A stretch of DNA of 64,000 bases from Symbiodinium natans (Eukaryota; Sar; Dinophyceae; Suessiales; Symbiodiniaceae): the NCBI GenBank assembly GCA_905221605.1, contig CAJNDS010000010.1, positions 186,001 through 250,000 of the forward strand. The letters are read 5' to 3'. This document shows positions 38,471 through 49,469 of this stretch, piece after piece. Position 1 is the stretch's first letter. The number at the start of each line of letters is the position of its first letter. The notes beneath the pieces were generated by a model that was given only the letters and a program-made list of their open reading frames with translations, was not told the origin of the DNA and ran no database searches. The translations under genes were made by a program, and so were the position numbers.

Positions 38471-38577
38471 TTGAGGGTTGAGGGTTGAGGGTTTAGGGTT
38501 TAGGGTTTAGGGTTTAGGGTTTAGGGTTTAGGGTTTAGGGTTTAGGGTTTAGGGTTTAGGGTTTAGGGTTTAGGGTG
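38465..38577 (+). repeat. TTTAGGG array
   Basis: About fifteen units, the first three as GGGTTGA. Further TTTAGGG blocks follow at 38828-38868 and 39132-39212. Between them 38970-39020 holds four AAAAGGAGTACCC units. Confidence 0.9.
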
Positions 38578-39526
38578 CAGGATATCAACCTAAAACCCTA
38601 AAACCCTGAGACCATACCTGGGAGGCTTTTTACCTACTGCTTGATGGGGTTACACCTAATTTAATTCGGGGGGTACTTGCTACTAACCTGGTAGGTAAAT
38701 AGAGTCCTAGGTAAAACCAGGCTTCGAGGGTTTGTACGGTTTGCAGGGCTTCTGGGGTTCTGGAAGTGCGTGTAGGTACGGGCGAGGGTTTAGGGTTTAG
38801 GGTGTAGGGTTGAGGGTTTATAAGGGTTTAGGGTTTAGGGTTTAGGGTTTAGGGTTTAGGGTTTAGGGGCCAAATTGCCCTAAACCCGGAAAGGACTACC
38901 CAAACACCCATACCCTAAACCCAACACCCCTTGAACTTAAATTGGCCTACCCTAAGCCGTAAAGGATTGCCCAAAAGAGTACCCAAAAGGAGTACCCAAA
39001 AGGAGTACCCAAAAGGAGTACCCGAAGCCCGAAAGCCCGAAGCCCGCCTGAGCTTTCGAATGCGAACATCGGCTTCGGTGTTTTACCGCATGCTGAAAAT
39101 TTACGGTTTACGGTTTACGGTTTACTGTTTACGGTTTAGGGTTTAGGGTTTAGGGTTTAGGGTTTAGGGTTTAGGGTTTAGGGTTTAGGGTTTAGGGTTT
39201 AGGGTTTAGGGTTTCAGGTCGAACTGTTCTACCCTGAACCCTCAGCCTTAAACCCGGAAACTCAAGGACCCTCAGCCCCATCCTTCTCGTAAAAAACTCA
39301 CCCCAGCCCTAGTTGTCAGCTCCGCAAGGTTCGGGGCTTGAGGCTCGGGAAGCCCTAAATCCGAAACCCTAAGCTCCACTTGTTCCAAGCTGCTTTTTTC
39401 CAGTGTGGTCCTAAGGGCTTTCGTTTTCAGGCTTGAGCCGACCTAATGGGTTAGGGTTTAGTAGGGTTTAGGGTTTAGGGTTTAGGGTTTGATATTCATC
39501 TCTCTAGCTCATAGGGCGGGTCCCAG

Positions 39527-39669
39527 ACCTGTGCTTTGCCAGCAAGTCTTTGGCTGGGCAGCACGGACACATCAGCGACTGTTCACACGAGATCGGCGCA
39601 GTCAGAACCGACTATCCATGTCCGCCTGTGGACATCAGCGACGTGCAATGGTTTAAACTGGCAGAATAG
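39527..39669 (+). CDS. Candidate terminal exon (ISDCSHEIGAVRTDYPCPP)
   Basis: Acceptor TCCCAG, an open frame giving SKSLAGQHGHISDC and ending VDISDVQWFKLAE with TAG at 39667. Strong coding composition. It is either a true C-terminus or an exon read into its intron. Confidence 0.45.
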
Positions 39670-39770
39670 CCCTAAACCCTAAACCCTAAACCCGAAACCT
39701 TCTGCCCGGCGATTCCTGGACCTCACCCGCCACGGTCGGCGTACTTGTGGGGGTTACTACCTGAGCCCCT

Positions 39771-39839
39771 GAGCATGCGCAAGAGCGTGACGAGGAGACG
39801 GAGAAGCGTTTGACGCGGGAACTGAATTCCGGAATTTAG
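39771..39839 (+). CDS. Candidate exon (EHAQERDEETEKRLTREL)
   Basis: Charged helical peptide; acceptor CCTGAG or CCCTGAG; ends before TTTAGGG repeats at 39841. Confidence 0.35.
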   Translation, partial: EHAQERDEETEKRLTRELNSGI

Positions 39840-39840
39840 A

Positions 39841-39903
39841 CGGGTTTAGGGTTTAGGGTTTAGAGTTTAGGGTTTAGGGTTTAGGGTTTAGGGTTTAGGG
39901 TTG
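39841..39903 (+). repeat. TTTAGGG array
   Basis: About nine units. Confidence 0.9.
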
Positions 39904-39916
39904 ACTCCATGCCCAG

Positions 39917-39971
39917 GTGCATACCGATGGAGACATCGGCCCGGCCCTCAAACCAGCAGAAGGCCTGAAGG
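39917..39971 (+). CDS. Candidate exon (VHTDGDIGPALKPAEGLK)
   Basis: Acceptor GCCCAG, donor AAGG|GTTTAAC. Here the repeat order is reversed: TTTAGGG before the exon and CCCTAAA (39983-40020) after it. Confidence 0.4.
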
Positions 39972-40168
39972 GTTTAACATTCTAAACCCTAAACCCTAAA
40001 CCCTAAACCCTAAACCCTAAAAACCTGAAAACCGTAACCCCAAACCCTAAAGTTCAGGGCATAGACTGAGGGTTTGGGCATAGGGTCTGCTTCAGACAGG
40101 TGGAGGTGGCTGGCGTGGGGTTGCGTGTGTTGCAAACCCTATAAGCTTAGGGTTTCTGATCTCTGTAG

Positions 40169-40228
40169 GTCTGCGTCTAAGAACAGCCCGGGCTCGACAA
40201 CAAGGCACGCGATGACGGAAAAGCCAGG
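40169..40228 (+). CDS. Candidate exon (SASKNSPGSTTRHAMTEK)
   Basis: Acceptor CTGTAG; two frames are open, so the peptide is not certain. Confidence 0.3.
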
Positions 40229-40328
40229 ACCCAAAACTCTAAACCTCAACCCGATTCCTTAAACGCTATTGGCCCCCAGAGGGGGAGTAGGGGGCCGCCT
40301 TCCTAGTGAGATTGACGAGAAACTATAG

Positions 40329-40713
40329 TGCAAAGCTGCGATAGAAGCACCGCCAAAGCAGGGCTATCGCCGCATAGTAACCTAAACCCTAAACTCTAAA
40401 CCCTATAAGCCCTAAGCCCTAAACCCTAAGCCACACAGACAGGGCCTGTAGGCCGACACCGAGCTGCAATGTATGAGCCGTAAAGCACGCAAACAGGAGT
40501 TGCAGAGTCAGCAGCTACAGGTTTAGGGTTTATAGGGTTCAGAGTTCAGGGTTTTGGGTTTAGGGCTTAGGGTGCAGCCAATGGATTTTGTGTGTGCCAA
40601 CCCTCAACCCTAAACCCCTAAAGGGCTCATGGCCTGAAGAGCTCAGCAGTGTTGCTTTTGGTTTTCTCTTACTAAGGCAGTCGGCTGAATGCCAGTTCCA
40701 GTTTCACCTGCAG
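40329..40713 (+). CDS. Chain of three phase-0 exons, Gln-rich helix
   Basis: The exons 40329-40376 (CKAAIEAPPKQGYRRI), 40452-40520 (ADTELQCMSRKARKQELQ and more) and 40681-40713 (SAECQFQFHLQ) all start and end in phase 0, with donors GTAACC, GTTTAGGG and GTAGTC. The middle donor is formed by the first base of a telomere-like repeat. The peptide is a Gln/Arg-rich helix like those at 45.9-46.9 and 50-55 kb, so it probably belongs to the same gene. Confidence 0.5.
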
Positions 40714-41496
40714 GTAGTCTGCGTGAAGCCCTAAAGCCTAAGCTCTCAACCCGAAACCCTAAACCCTAACCCTAAAAACTAAACCCTAAACCCTAAACCC
40801 CCCCTGAGCCCCAAGCCGCAAAGAAGCACAAGCAATGAGACGGCTAGGCTGAAGGGTGGCAGGTTGTTCGCACCGTTTGGAGTTTAAGCTTAGGGTTTAA
40901 CATCTTTGTTTGCTGGTTATTTTGGGTTTAGGGTTTAGGGTTTGGGGTTTGAGGGTTTAGGGGTTACGGTTTAGGGATTCCGGAAAATGCTTGATCTAGA
41001 TCCCCATGCTGTATGCTCGGACCCAGAGTAGGCCCTGATTCCCCTTGTTTTGGGTTGAGGTTCCCTGAGAAGCCCGTTAAGCCAACAAAGGGTACCCTTC
41101 TTTTTTTACTAGGTGACTCTTGGGTCTAGTACAACAGCCCGTCCTGTCAGTCCAAGGTTTAATTAGTTGTACTCTAAGCTTTCAGAAGCCTTTGAGACAG
41201 GGGAAATTCAGTAGCGGAGCTCTGCCAAGAGTGTTCGCCATCAATGGATGAACGTGACACGTCCCCAAAAGCCCCCCAAGCCCTGAACCGTAAGCCCTAA
41301 ACCTTAAACCCTGAGCCTGGCCAGTGGCCGTTGGCCATGAATCCCACCGGCGGCGCGGAGAAACAAGCCTTTCCTGCAATTAAAAACCCCACACGGGGTT
41401 TAAGATTTAGGGTTTAGGGTTTGGGGTTGAGGATTTACAGGTCCTGGTTTGAACCCAAATGTCCCCCCCTATGGACACTTTGCAAACAAAGCATTC

Positions 41497-41656
41497 CGTA
41501 AACCCTAAACCCTAAACCCTGAACCCTAAACCCTAAACCCCTAAACCCCTAAACCCCTAAACCCCTAAACCCCTAAACCCCTAAACCCCTAAACCCCTAA
41601 ACCCCTAAACCCCTAAACCCTTAAACCCTAAACCCTAAACCCTAAACCCTAAAGCC
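41497..41656 (-). repeat. CCCTAAA array with an eight-base variant block
   Basis: Eleven successive CCCCTAAA units (8 bp) at about 41538-41625, flanked by normal 7-bp CCCTAAA units. Confidence 0.9.
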
Positions 41657-41878
41657 AGCCAAAGCCTTCCGGGGTTTGGTTTTTTTGCGAGGAAACCCCA
41701 AACCCTAATTAGCTCAATCCAAGACCTACAAACAAGTAGGCTCTGGGTTCTTTCATAGGTTCCTTATGACCCTACACCTCGAAACCCTAAACCCTAAACC
41801 CATATCCTAAACCCTAAAAACTAAACCCTAAACCCTAAAGCCGCCTTGTTGCTGCCGGCCGGTTTTGGCTCCTCTGGC

Positions 41879-41933
41879 GCTGCAGTGCAATCGCTGCCCT
41901 GGAAGGTGCCGACCCCAGCTCAAGCCTCACAGC
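41879..41933 (+). CDS. Candidate exon (QSLPWKVPTPAQASQQ)
   Basis: Acceptor CTGCAG after CCCTAAA repeats, then TGCAATCG... to CAGCAG|GGGTTTAGG. Gln/Pro-rich. Confidence 0.4.
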
Positions 41934-42053
41934 AGGGGTTTAGGTGTTAGGGCCGTTTGGGGTTTGGGGTTTAGGATCCAGGGTTTTGGGTTTTGTGTTT
42001 TGGGTTTAGGGTTTAGGATTTGGGGATTAGGGTTTAGGGGTTAGGGCATTCAG

Positions 42054-42132
42054 AGGTAACGCCCCGAAGGCCTGTCAAGACCTCGACAGCTCGAAGCAGG
42101 TCGGTGTGCCTTACGGCTTTGACTGGGGCTCC
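42054..42132 (+). CDS. Candidate exon (GNAPKACQDLDSSKQVGVPY)
   Basis: Acceptor TTCAG or CAGAG, open to GFDWGS. It is preceded by TTTAGGG and followed by CCCAAACCCC repeats. Good coding composition. Confidence 0.4.
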
Positions 42133-42415
42133 TAAACCCAAACCCCAAACCCCAAACCCCACACCCCATACCCCAAACCCAAACCCCAAACCCCAGACCC
42201 CAAACCCCAAACCCCAACCCCTCAACCCCTAAACCCTAAACCCAATACCCTAAACCCTTTTCAAAACCCTAAACCCAAGCCCAGGGTTCTGGGTCTAGGG
42301 TTTAGGGGTTTGTCGTGAAGGCACTTCTCGTCTCGAAGCCCTGAAAAGGCTGTTCATGTTTAGCTTCTCATGGCCGAGTTGGCGAAAAGGCGCAGCTCCT
42401 CGTACTTAGTTGTAG

Positions 42416-42490
42416 AGTAGGTAACCTTTGACCTCTTTTGGGAAATAGAATCCCCCTTATATTCCCAAAGGTTAGCCTTTGATTGGTCTC
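42416..42490. repeat. Palindromic element, family G
   Basis: TAACCTTTGACC and CCCAAAGGTTA form the arms around GAATCCCCC. A half copy is at 60205-60245 (TACCCTTTGACCTCTTTGGG). Confidence 0.5.
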
Positions 42491-42687
42491 CCTAAGCACT
42501 GGACAACTAAGATTCTGTATGTTCCCTAAGCACGTCGGAAAGTCCACCCCTCAACCCCAAAAAACACAACACCTTCCCTAACAACCCAACACATCGGAAA
42601 AAAAAGAAATAAGATAAAAGATAAAACATATAAGAAAATGATGATAAAACTTGACCCAGAATCCTACGCCCCCCAAAAGCGGCCCAG

Positions 42688-42745
42688 ACCCATGGCGGCA
42701 GCTCCAGCAGCAACGTAGCCTTGGCCCTGGAGTCTGCTACTTCGG
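42688..42745 (+). CDS. Candidate exon (HGGSSSSNVALALESATS)
   Basis: Acceptor GCCCAG, end TTCGG|GTTTAGGG; the donor is inside the repeat. Confidence 0.4.
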
Positions 42746-43574
42746 GTTTAGGGTTTAGGGTCTAGGGTTTAGGGTGAGGGTTGAGGGTTGAGGGTTTAGG
42801 GTTGAGGGTTTAGCGTTTAGGGTTTAGGGTTTAGGGTTTAGGGCGGTGGCTCAGAGGTGAGTTGACATGGTTCAGCTAATTCTCGGGCTTGAGGGACTTA
42901 GGGATGTATTCATGTTGAAGGGAAGGGGCGTGTGCGAACCCTACAAGCCGTCCTAGAGTTATCCTTAAATCGCTCAAGCTCTAAACTGTTTGAACTCAGA
43001 ACCCCCAAGCCACACTATAGGGGCTCATGACTGACCATTGGCGGGGCGTTTGCTCCTTCCGATGGCCCTGAACCCTTCAACCCTACAACCTTGCGAAGGG
43101 TTTTATGGGGTGTATCCAGCACGCTCCTGGCAGGAGGAGGTATGACCGCAAATGCTCATATAGAGTAACCTCCTACTTGGAGGTTCAGGGCACAATCAAC
43201 AGTACTCATGCCCCCCAACCCCCCCCACCCCCCCCAACCCCCCCCCCACCCCTCCCGGCTTGGCCCTTTTGGCCCGTGAAAGTGCGGCAGGAGATGCTGG
43301 CGGTCTTCGAAATGAATTGATGCTGGTGGTGGCTCTGCCCATGTAGAGACGAAAGAAGCAGATATTCTCAATTCAAACCACAACCTTTCAAGTCCCAGCT
43401 GCGAACGAGATGAGACTTCAAGATCTCTGGTTTTTGCGCTGTCAAATTCCAGCTCCAGGAATGAGGTTGGCCCAGGCCTGGGCCTGGGCCAGAAAATTCC
43501 TGTGCCTGGGCCCTGCAAACCCTGCGCTTCTTTTCGACTTGACCCTAACAATTTACGTGACTTCCGAAGTCATT

Positions 43575-43742
43575 CACTACATAGGTTCCGCCCCCCCCCA
43601 CCCCCCCCCCCCCCCCCCCCACCCCCCCCCCCGCCCCCCCACCCCCCCCCCACCCCCCCCCACCCCCCCCCACCCCCCACCCCACCCCCCCCCCCACCCC
43701 CCCCCCACCCCCGCCCCCAATCCCCCCCCCCCCCCCACAATG
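43575..43742. repeat. C-rich simple sequence
   Basis: Runs of C broken by single A or G (CCCCCCACCCC). Poly-Pro/His ORFs here are artefacts. A smaller block is at 43210-43255. Confidence 0.95.
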
Positions 43743-43803
43743 CCGAATTCCTGGAATGTCCATCAAGGGAAGAACTCAGCGGTAAGGCCCCGAAGTAGGT
43801 AGG

Positions 43804-43925
43804 GTTTAGGGTTCAGGGTTTCGGGCTTCGGGTTTAGGGTTTAGGGTTTAGGGTTTAGAGTTTAGAGTTTAGGGTTTAGGGTTTAGGGTTTAGGGTTTAG
43901 GGTTTAGGGGTTTAGGGGTTTAGGG
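43804..43925 (+). repeat. TTTAGGG array
   Basis: About fifteen units with GAGTTTA and GGGGTTTA variants. Confidence 0.9.
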
Positions 43926-43983
43926 TTTTGGGTTTTGGGTTTGGGGTTATAAGTACCCATGGACCTCCAAGTAACCCTGCCAG

Positions 43984-44033
43984 TGGCGCCGCGTACGCCG
44001 CGTCGTCCCCGGGCGCCATGAGCTATGGCCAGC
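43984..44033 (+). CDS. Candidate exon (GAAYAASSPGAMSYGQ)
   Basis: Acceptor CTGCCAG, donor GCCAGC|GTGGAT. Ala/Tyr/Gly/Pro/Met-rich, like the exons at 62122 and 63959. Confidence 0.5.
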
Positions 44034-44294
44034 GTGGATCCTGGCACATCGAACATAGAGGTTTAAGCCTGGGCTTCGGGTTTGAGGACTTGGCTTTTAA
44101 GTGCCCCATATGCGTGGCTTTAGCCCCCAGAGACCCTGAAAACCGCACATGCGAGGGTAGTTAGGATTTGTCGGCTTTGAAAGAGGAGCTTGTCTCTCAA
44201 GCTGCTTTGAAAAGACAAGTTCACACATCCCCAGGAAGTAAGGGGCCCGACTGTTTGGGGAGCGGGGATTCACGGTAGAGAGGTTTTGTTGCAG

Positions 44295-44362
44295 ATATAC
44301 AAACCCTACTTGCCTATCTGTACGGACCTTGTGAGCTGCCGGCTGGAATCCCACCACCTGCA
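44295..44362 (+). CDS. Candidate exon (LLAYLYGPCELPAGIPPPA)
   Basis: Acceptor GTTGCAG, donor GCA|GTTGAA; a second frame is also open. Confidence 0.35.
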
Positions 44363-44586
44363 GTTGAAACCTTTTAAAAGGGGGGGGCTTGTAAGGTTTA
44401 AGGTACCCTAAACCCTATAAACCCTTAAGACTAAACCGTAAACCCTAAACCTTTTATAGGCCCTGCAACGCGGAGGCGCGAAAGCCCAACCGAATGCCCT
44501 CAGCGAATTACCTTGTAACAAACTGAGCCTTGAACACGCCTGGTCTTTGCTTTCTTGTTGGGGCATCCACCAAGGGATCCTACAGC

Positions 44587-44661
44587 TCTCGATCTCCAAA
44601 CACCTTAGGGCTTCTCGTGGACTTTTTGACGGACGCAAATCCGATTCCGATGAGCCATAAG
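44587..44661 (+). CDS. Candidate exon, two open frames
   Basis: Acceptor CTACAG. One frame reads LSISKHLRASRGLFDGRK and stops at TAA; the other reads NTLGLLVDFLTDANPIPM. It cannot be decided. Confidence 0.3.
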
Positions 44662-44846
44662 CTATAAACTCCAAGCGAACCCTCAACTGTTGCCTAACCC
44701 TTTAAACCCTAAACCCCCGAAACCCGAACCCTAAACCCTAAACCCTAAACCTGGATAAACCCAAACCCGAAACCCTAAACCCGAAACCCTAAACCCTCTA
44801 ACCCTCTAAACCCTCTAAGCCCGAAACCCTAAACCGGTTCACCCAG

Positions 44847-44910
44847 GTACGGAAGCGGCCCGGGAGGGGCTGGTTCGGTAGGGCCCCCGGATCGGGACGA
44901 GCTAAAGCAG
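44847..44910 (+). CDS. Candidate exon (YGSGPGGAGSVGPPDRDE)
   Basis: Acceptor CACCCAG after CCCTAAACC, TTTAGGG at 44915. Gly/Pro/Tyr-rich, consistent with the long low-complexity gene. Confidence 0.45.
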
Positions 44911-45091
44911 CGGACTTTAGGGTTTAGGGTTTAGGGTTTCGGGTTTAGGGTTTAGGATTTAGGGTCTAGGGTTTAGGCTGCTTCGCGAGGCTTTTTGAGG
45001 CTCTTGAAGGCTTTGGCTTGGGGGTTAGTAGTGGTCAAACCCAACCTTCAGCCCCCCCCACACCTGACAGGGTAGACGGTCGCTTACAGTA

Positions 45092-45200
45092 AACTCCAGA
45101 AAGTTGGAACATGGTTGAAGGATGATTTGAGCTGGGATTCCCTTTAGAGTACCTTTTCGGGTATGGGATAAGGATCTTCCAACTTTTTGGAGTTTGCTGT
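45092..45200. repeat. Palindromic element
   Basis: AAACTCCAGAAAGTTGGAA is inverted as TTCCAACTTTTTGGAGTTT about 80 bp later. Confidence 0.65.
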
Positions 45201-45908
45201 AGGGTTTTGCGTGTTGCAATTGGCGGATGGATTGGCCATGAGTCAATGAGTCTTGGCTCTCGTCGAGGGTCACACATCACCTTTGTGCTTTCCGCTTGCA
45301 GAACCCTGAACCCTAAACTTCCCCAAGACCTCCCTCGAAGTTGGCATCCTTGAACGCCAGAAACCCCATGCAAGGGCGTAGCGAGTGGCTCGAAGGTTTC
45401 GGAGTTCAAGGTTTAGGGTCGCGTTTGGGGTTTGAAGTTTAGGTTTTGGGTTTGTTTAGGATTTGGAGTTTAGGGTTTCGGGTTTACGGTTTGGGGTTGA
45501 GTTCAGAAACCTCAACCCTGGCCTACTCCTCCAAACCCCAAGCTTTACCCCCACATTGGTATGTTCCCAACATGGGATTCCCAACATGGGGGGGGGGGGG
45601 GCTCTTAACAAGACTCCCCTTAGAAAGGGCTGCAAAAAGTTGGTATCCTAAGTTCGGTAACCCCAATGGCAGCCTATAGGCGAGCTACAGTGGACATCGT
45701 CAGCAGGGTTTGGGGTTTAGGAGGGGTTTTATAAGAAAGGAGGGTTTAGAGTGTCGGGATTTGAAGCGATGGCTTTGGGAGATTGCGTGTTGGAGCAGTC
45801 CTCGGCGCAGTGACAATGCTGGATCTTCCTGGCAATTCCGAATGGGGTTTAGGGTTTAGGGTTTAGGGTTCAGGGTTCAGTGTTTAGGGTTTAGGGTTTA
45901 GGGTTTAG

Positions 45909-46884
45909 GGCGGAAGCTTTGGAGGAAAAGGAGGAACGACAGCAGGGTACTCAAAGGGCGCGGCAGTTGCAGATCTCTTCTGCAAAGGTGGTGTGTACAA
46001 AATGTCCATCCAAAACAAGATCCCAAGGCCCAGAGAACACCTTCTTCTTAAAAAATCTGACTCCTAAACTTGCAACCCCCCCCCCAGACGTCAAACATCC
46101 CTAAACCCTAAACCCTAAACCCTAAACCCTAAACCCTAAACCCTAAACCCTAAACCCTAAGTCCGCAAACCACAATGCCAAGTTCGATGCCCGGGCTGTT
46201 GTGCATCAGCCCCCGCCGCTGAGCAACATCCAAGCTTTTCAGGGTCTTCAGGGCGCAAGGTATCCCTCCTAAGGCATCCCTCCGAATGGAACTGAATCCG
46301 AAACCCTTAATCCAAAACCCTAAACCCCTAAACACCTAATGCTCTTGCACCCTGCAACCTATGAGCTCCAGGAGAAAGAGCAAGCCGTTTAGGGTTTAGG
46401 ATTTTTGAGGTTTAGGGCGCTTATGGTTTCAGGAGTTTTGGATTTATAGAGGTTTGCGGGCTAGGACGTGATTTGGACCACGTCTTACATATAAGGAATG
46501 GTGCCATGCCAGGAGAATACAAAGAACTAGGGGTCCGAGTACCCTAAATTCATGTTTGACATTTTAAATCTTAACCCGAGGGCTGCAAGTATACAAAAAA
46601 CACCGACTTTGGGACAGAAAGTCTGTAAATGATCCCTACTTTGGGCCATTTGGAGCTTGAGGGTAATTAGTTCGCCCAAAGCCGAGTGATCCTGTGGGCT
46701 TGGGGGGGGGGAGGGGCGCACAGCCAGAGTATCTAGGCCTTTCAAGGATGGGCCCTTCATAGGCTTATTATGGGCATTGTAAGGCCGAATAGCCCATCCT
46801 GGCCTATGGGGAAGGGTTTAGGGTTGAACCGAGTTCCCTTAAAGGCGACTTCATCAATCCCAGCACCAGCATGCGAAGCAGCGG
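45909..46884 (+). CDS. Chain of three in-frame exons, Gln/Arg/Glu-rich
   Basis: The exons are 45909-45987 (EALEEKEERQQGTQRARQLQ), 46162-46259 (AKFDARAVVHQPPPLSNIQA and then FQGLQGAR) and 46845-46884 (RLHQSQHQHAKQR). The phases agree: the first ends in phase 0 (AAG|GTGGTG), the second ends AG|GTATCC, and the third supplies one base. The first acceptor is TTTAG in a telomere-like unit; the second is CCCTAAG at the end of a CCCTAAA array. Part of the same Q-rich gene by composition. Confidence 0.55.
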
Positions 46885-47052
46885 GTGGTTGATTTGAGTT
46901 CAGGGTTTCAGGGTTTTAGGGGTTCAGGGCTTCAGATATAGGCTTGCATGGTTTAGGGGTTCATTCCCGCCCAAAGCCCCGCACTGTGCTCCCTCCTATA
47001 TGCCTTTCGACCCTAAGTCCCAGACGCTAGAGCCTAGCAACCCTGATCCCAG

Positions 47053-47102
47053 GATGTACGGGCAACAGCCCCCACAGGGCGCATACGCCATGCCACCAGG
47101 CA
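47053..47102 (+). CDS. Candidate exon (MYGQQPPQGAYAMPPG)
   Basis: Acceptor ATCCCAG. It ends CAGGCAG|GATCGTCC, which would be a GA donor (known in dinoflagellates) or a GC donor three bases earlier. Gln/Pro/Tyr/Ala/Met composition as in the 61-64 kb exons. Confidence 0.45.
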
Positions 47103-47127
47103 GGATCGTCCACTTGGGGAAATTTGT

Positions 47128-47254
47128 TTTCTCTCTCTCTCTCTCTATCTCTCTCTGTCTCTGTCTCTCTCTCTCTCTCTATCTCTGTCTCTATCTCTCT
47201 CTCTCTCTCTCGCTCTCTATCTCACTCTACCTCTCTCTATCTCTCTCTGTCTCC

Positions 47255-47286
<32 letters not shown>

Positions 47287-47602
47287 ACCTCTCTCTCTCT
47301 TTCTCTCTCTATCTCTCTCTCTCTCTCTCTCGCTACCTCTCTCTCTATCTCTTTCTATTTCTCTCTCCATCTCTCTCTATCTGTCTCTCTACCTCTCTCT
47401 CTATCTCTCTCTATTTCTCTCTCTATCTCTCTCTCTCTCTCTCTCTACCTCTCTCTCTCTTTCTCTCTCTATCTCTCTCTCTCTTTCTCTCTCTACCTCT
47501 CTCTCTATCTCTTTCTATTTCTCTCTCTATCTCTCTCTATCTGTCTCTCTACCTCTCTCTCTATCTCTCTCTATTTCTCTCTCTATCTCCTTCTATCTCT
47601 AT
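47128..47602. repeat. Polypyrimidine (CTCTCTNT) tract, 475 bp
   Basis: CTCTCT with periodic A, T or G (TATCTCTCTC, TACCTCTCTC). A block of about 160 bp seems to be duplicated (47280-47440 and 47440-47600). Confidence 0.95.
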
Positions 47603-48021
47603 TGAATTGTGGGTCCTTCTGGAATCTTGAAGGGGTTTACGTCTTAGTGGGTTTTGGGTTTGGGGCATCCTGAAATCTACTTGAGGCAGCCCCAAAAAGT
47701 CCTACATCCTCCCGTAAAGCCCCGAGTTGAGGCGGCAAAACCAGCAGCACCCTGGACCCGAAACTAGACCTAAAACCTTACCTCAGTGGCTGGGCGCACT
47801 TTGAGGAAGCTGCACCCTTAAACCCTGAAACCGAAGACCTACATCTGAAACCCTAAACCTAAACCCTAAACCAGCCTAAAGCCTAAAGCCTAAACCTCCT
47901 GAACCTCCTAAACCCTAAACCTCCTAAACCCTAAGCCTTCAACCATAAACCCTAAAGCTTCTAAACCTCCCAAAACCTGAAGCCTTAACGTTTAACCCCT
48001 GAACCCCAAAACACCCTCCAG

Positions 48022-48090
48022 CCTCAACACGATGACGGAGAGGTGGCATGCCGATGGGCCCGGGACCATCCCCTGGACAACCCCAGGCCC
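48022..48090 (+). CDS. Candidate exon (GMPMGPGPSPGQPQAHF)
   Basis: Acceptor CTCCAG. The frame through GGCATGCCGATG gives a Met/Pro/Gly/Gln peptide; another frame is also open. Confidence 0.35.
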
Positions 48091-48784
48091 ACTTTTTGGG
48101 TGTTGCTAGGGTTTGATGGGGGGGGGTTAGGGTTTTTTGAGGATGTAAGTTTTTTTGAGGATTTGGGGTTTAGGGTTTAGGGTTTTGAGGGGCGGGGGGT
48201 TTGGGGTTCAGAGGTGTTTGGGGCTTGGGGGGTTGTGAGGGTCTTGGGGGCTTTGCTTTTGCAGGTTTTGGCGGGATTCGGGTTGAGGGTTGAGGGTTGA
48301 GCAACGTCTCCCAAACGCTGTAGGACGGCTTCAGGCTCAAACCGGAAATTCGGATTGGGGCGAAGATTCGGGCAGAGGGTCATAAGGGTCAAGAGTTGAT
48401 TGACCTCCGGCACGAAGGCGTCTGTGCATCCCATGTCAGCCTCAGCCCTATGCCCTAAACCCTGTCCCTCGGGCTCAACGGCCCCAGACCTTGCACTCCG
48501 CAAGCCAGACCCCTAAGCTTCCAAGCATCCAGACATGAACCCTCAGAAACCCTAAACTCGAAAGCCTAAAGCCCGAAACCCCAAGCCCGAAAACGTCAAA
48601 ACCCTAAACCCACTGAGTCCTAACACCCTAAACCCCAAGCCCCAAACCCCAGCAATTCTGGTCCAAAACCCTACAGCCCTAAGCCCCCATAACGGAAGCC
48701 CTCAGAAACCCCTAACCCCTAACCCCTAAACCCTAAACCCTAAACCCTAAACCCCAAACCCCAAAGCTTAGGGTTGAAAAGCAG

Positions 48785-49298
48785 GCCGGTGCCTCTGGAC
48801 GGGAGGTCCTTTATGGCCCGCCGCCGTCCCTGACCTCGGGACTGCGGGGGCCCGCAGAGCGGTTTAGGGTTTAGGGTTTAGGGTTTAGGGTTTAGGTTTT
48901 AGGGTTTAGGGTTTAGGGTTTAGGGCTTTGAAAAGCCCCCCCCCCGGATCTTCAGCGAAGTATTTGCCGAAGTGAGAAGAGCTCGCGCGCAAGGACGCGC
49001 AAGGGCCCCCGTGAGAACCCCCGTAAGGGCGAAGCGCAAGGGTTCCCCAGTAATTGGCAGTCATGGAAGAAGGAAAAGGAACAACACTCATTTCGGGTTT
49101 AAGGATTTAGGTTTAGGGTTTATAGGTTATAGGGTTTAGGGTTTATAGGGTTTTTAGGGTTTAGGGTTTAGGGTTTAGGGTTCAGGGTTTAGGGTTTAGG
49201 GTTTAGGGTTTGGGGAACTTGGGACGCTGATGAAGCAAGCTTCCGCCGAGGCCCGATCCATCCTCCGTGGAGCGGCAAAAGGCGCTCTGCGCACCTAA
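48785..49298 (+). CDS. Chain of three in-frame exons
   Basis: The exons are 48785-48861 (AGASGREVLYGPPPSLTSG...PAER), 48956-49010 (EVFAEVRRARAQGRARAP) and 49236-49298 (QASAEARSILRGAAKGALRT, then TAA). The first donor is CG|GTTTAGGG, inside a telomere-like unit; the second is GTGAGA. The phases match at both joints. The stop at 49296 may be a read-through into intron. Confidence 0.5.
49100..49235 (+). repeat. TTTAGGG arrays (continuing 49305-49390)
   Basis: Two blocks of telomere-like units surround the exon at 49236-49298. Confidence 0.8.
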
Positions 49299-49469
49299 CA
49301 GGGTTTAGGGTTTAGGGTTTCGGGTTTAGGGTTTAGGGTTTAGGGTTTAGGGCTTAGGGTTTAGGGCTTAGGGCTTAGGGTTTAGGGTTTAATGCTTCCG
49401 GCACGGCCACAAAATCCGCGCAACAAACTTGGGGGGTTTACGATATGCGGGGTACCTTATTGGGGTCCT

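Noticed and set aside
43410-43802. Poly-proline/histidine ORFs
   Set aside because: Translation of C-rich simple sequence.
47000-47630. Ser/Leu-repeat ORFs
   Set aside because: Translation of the CT microsatellite.
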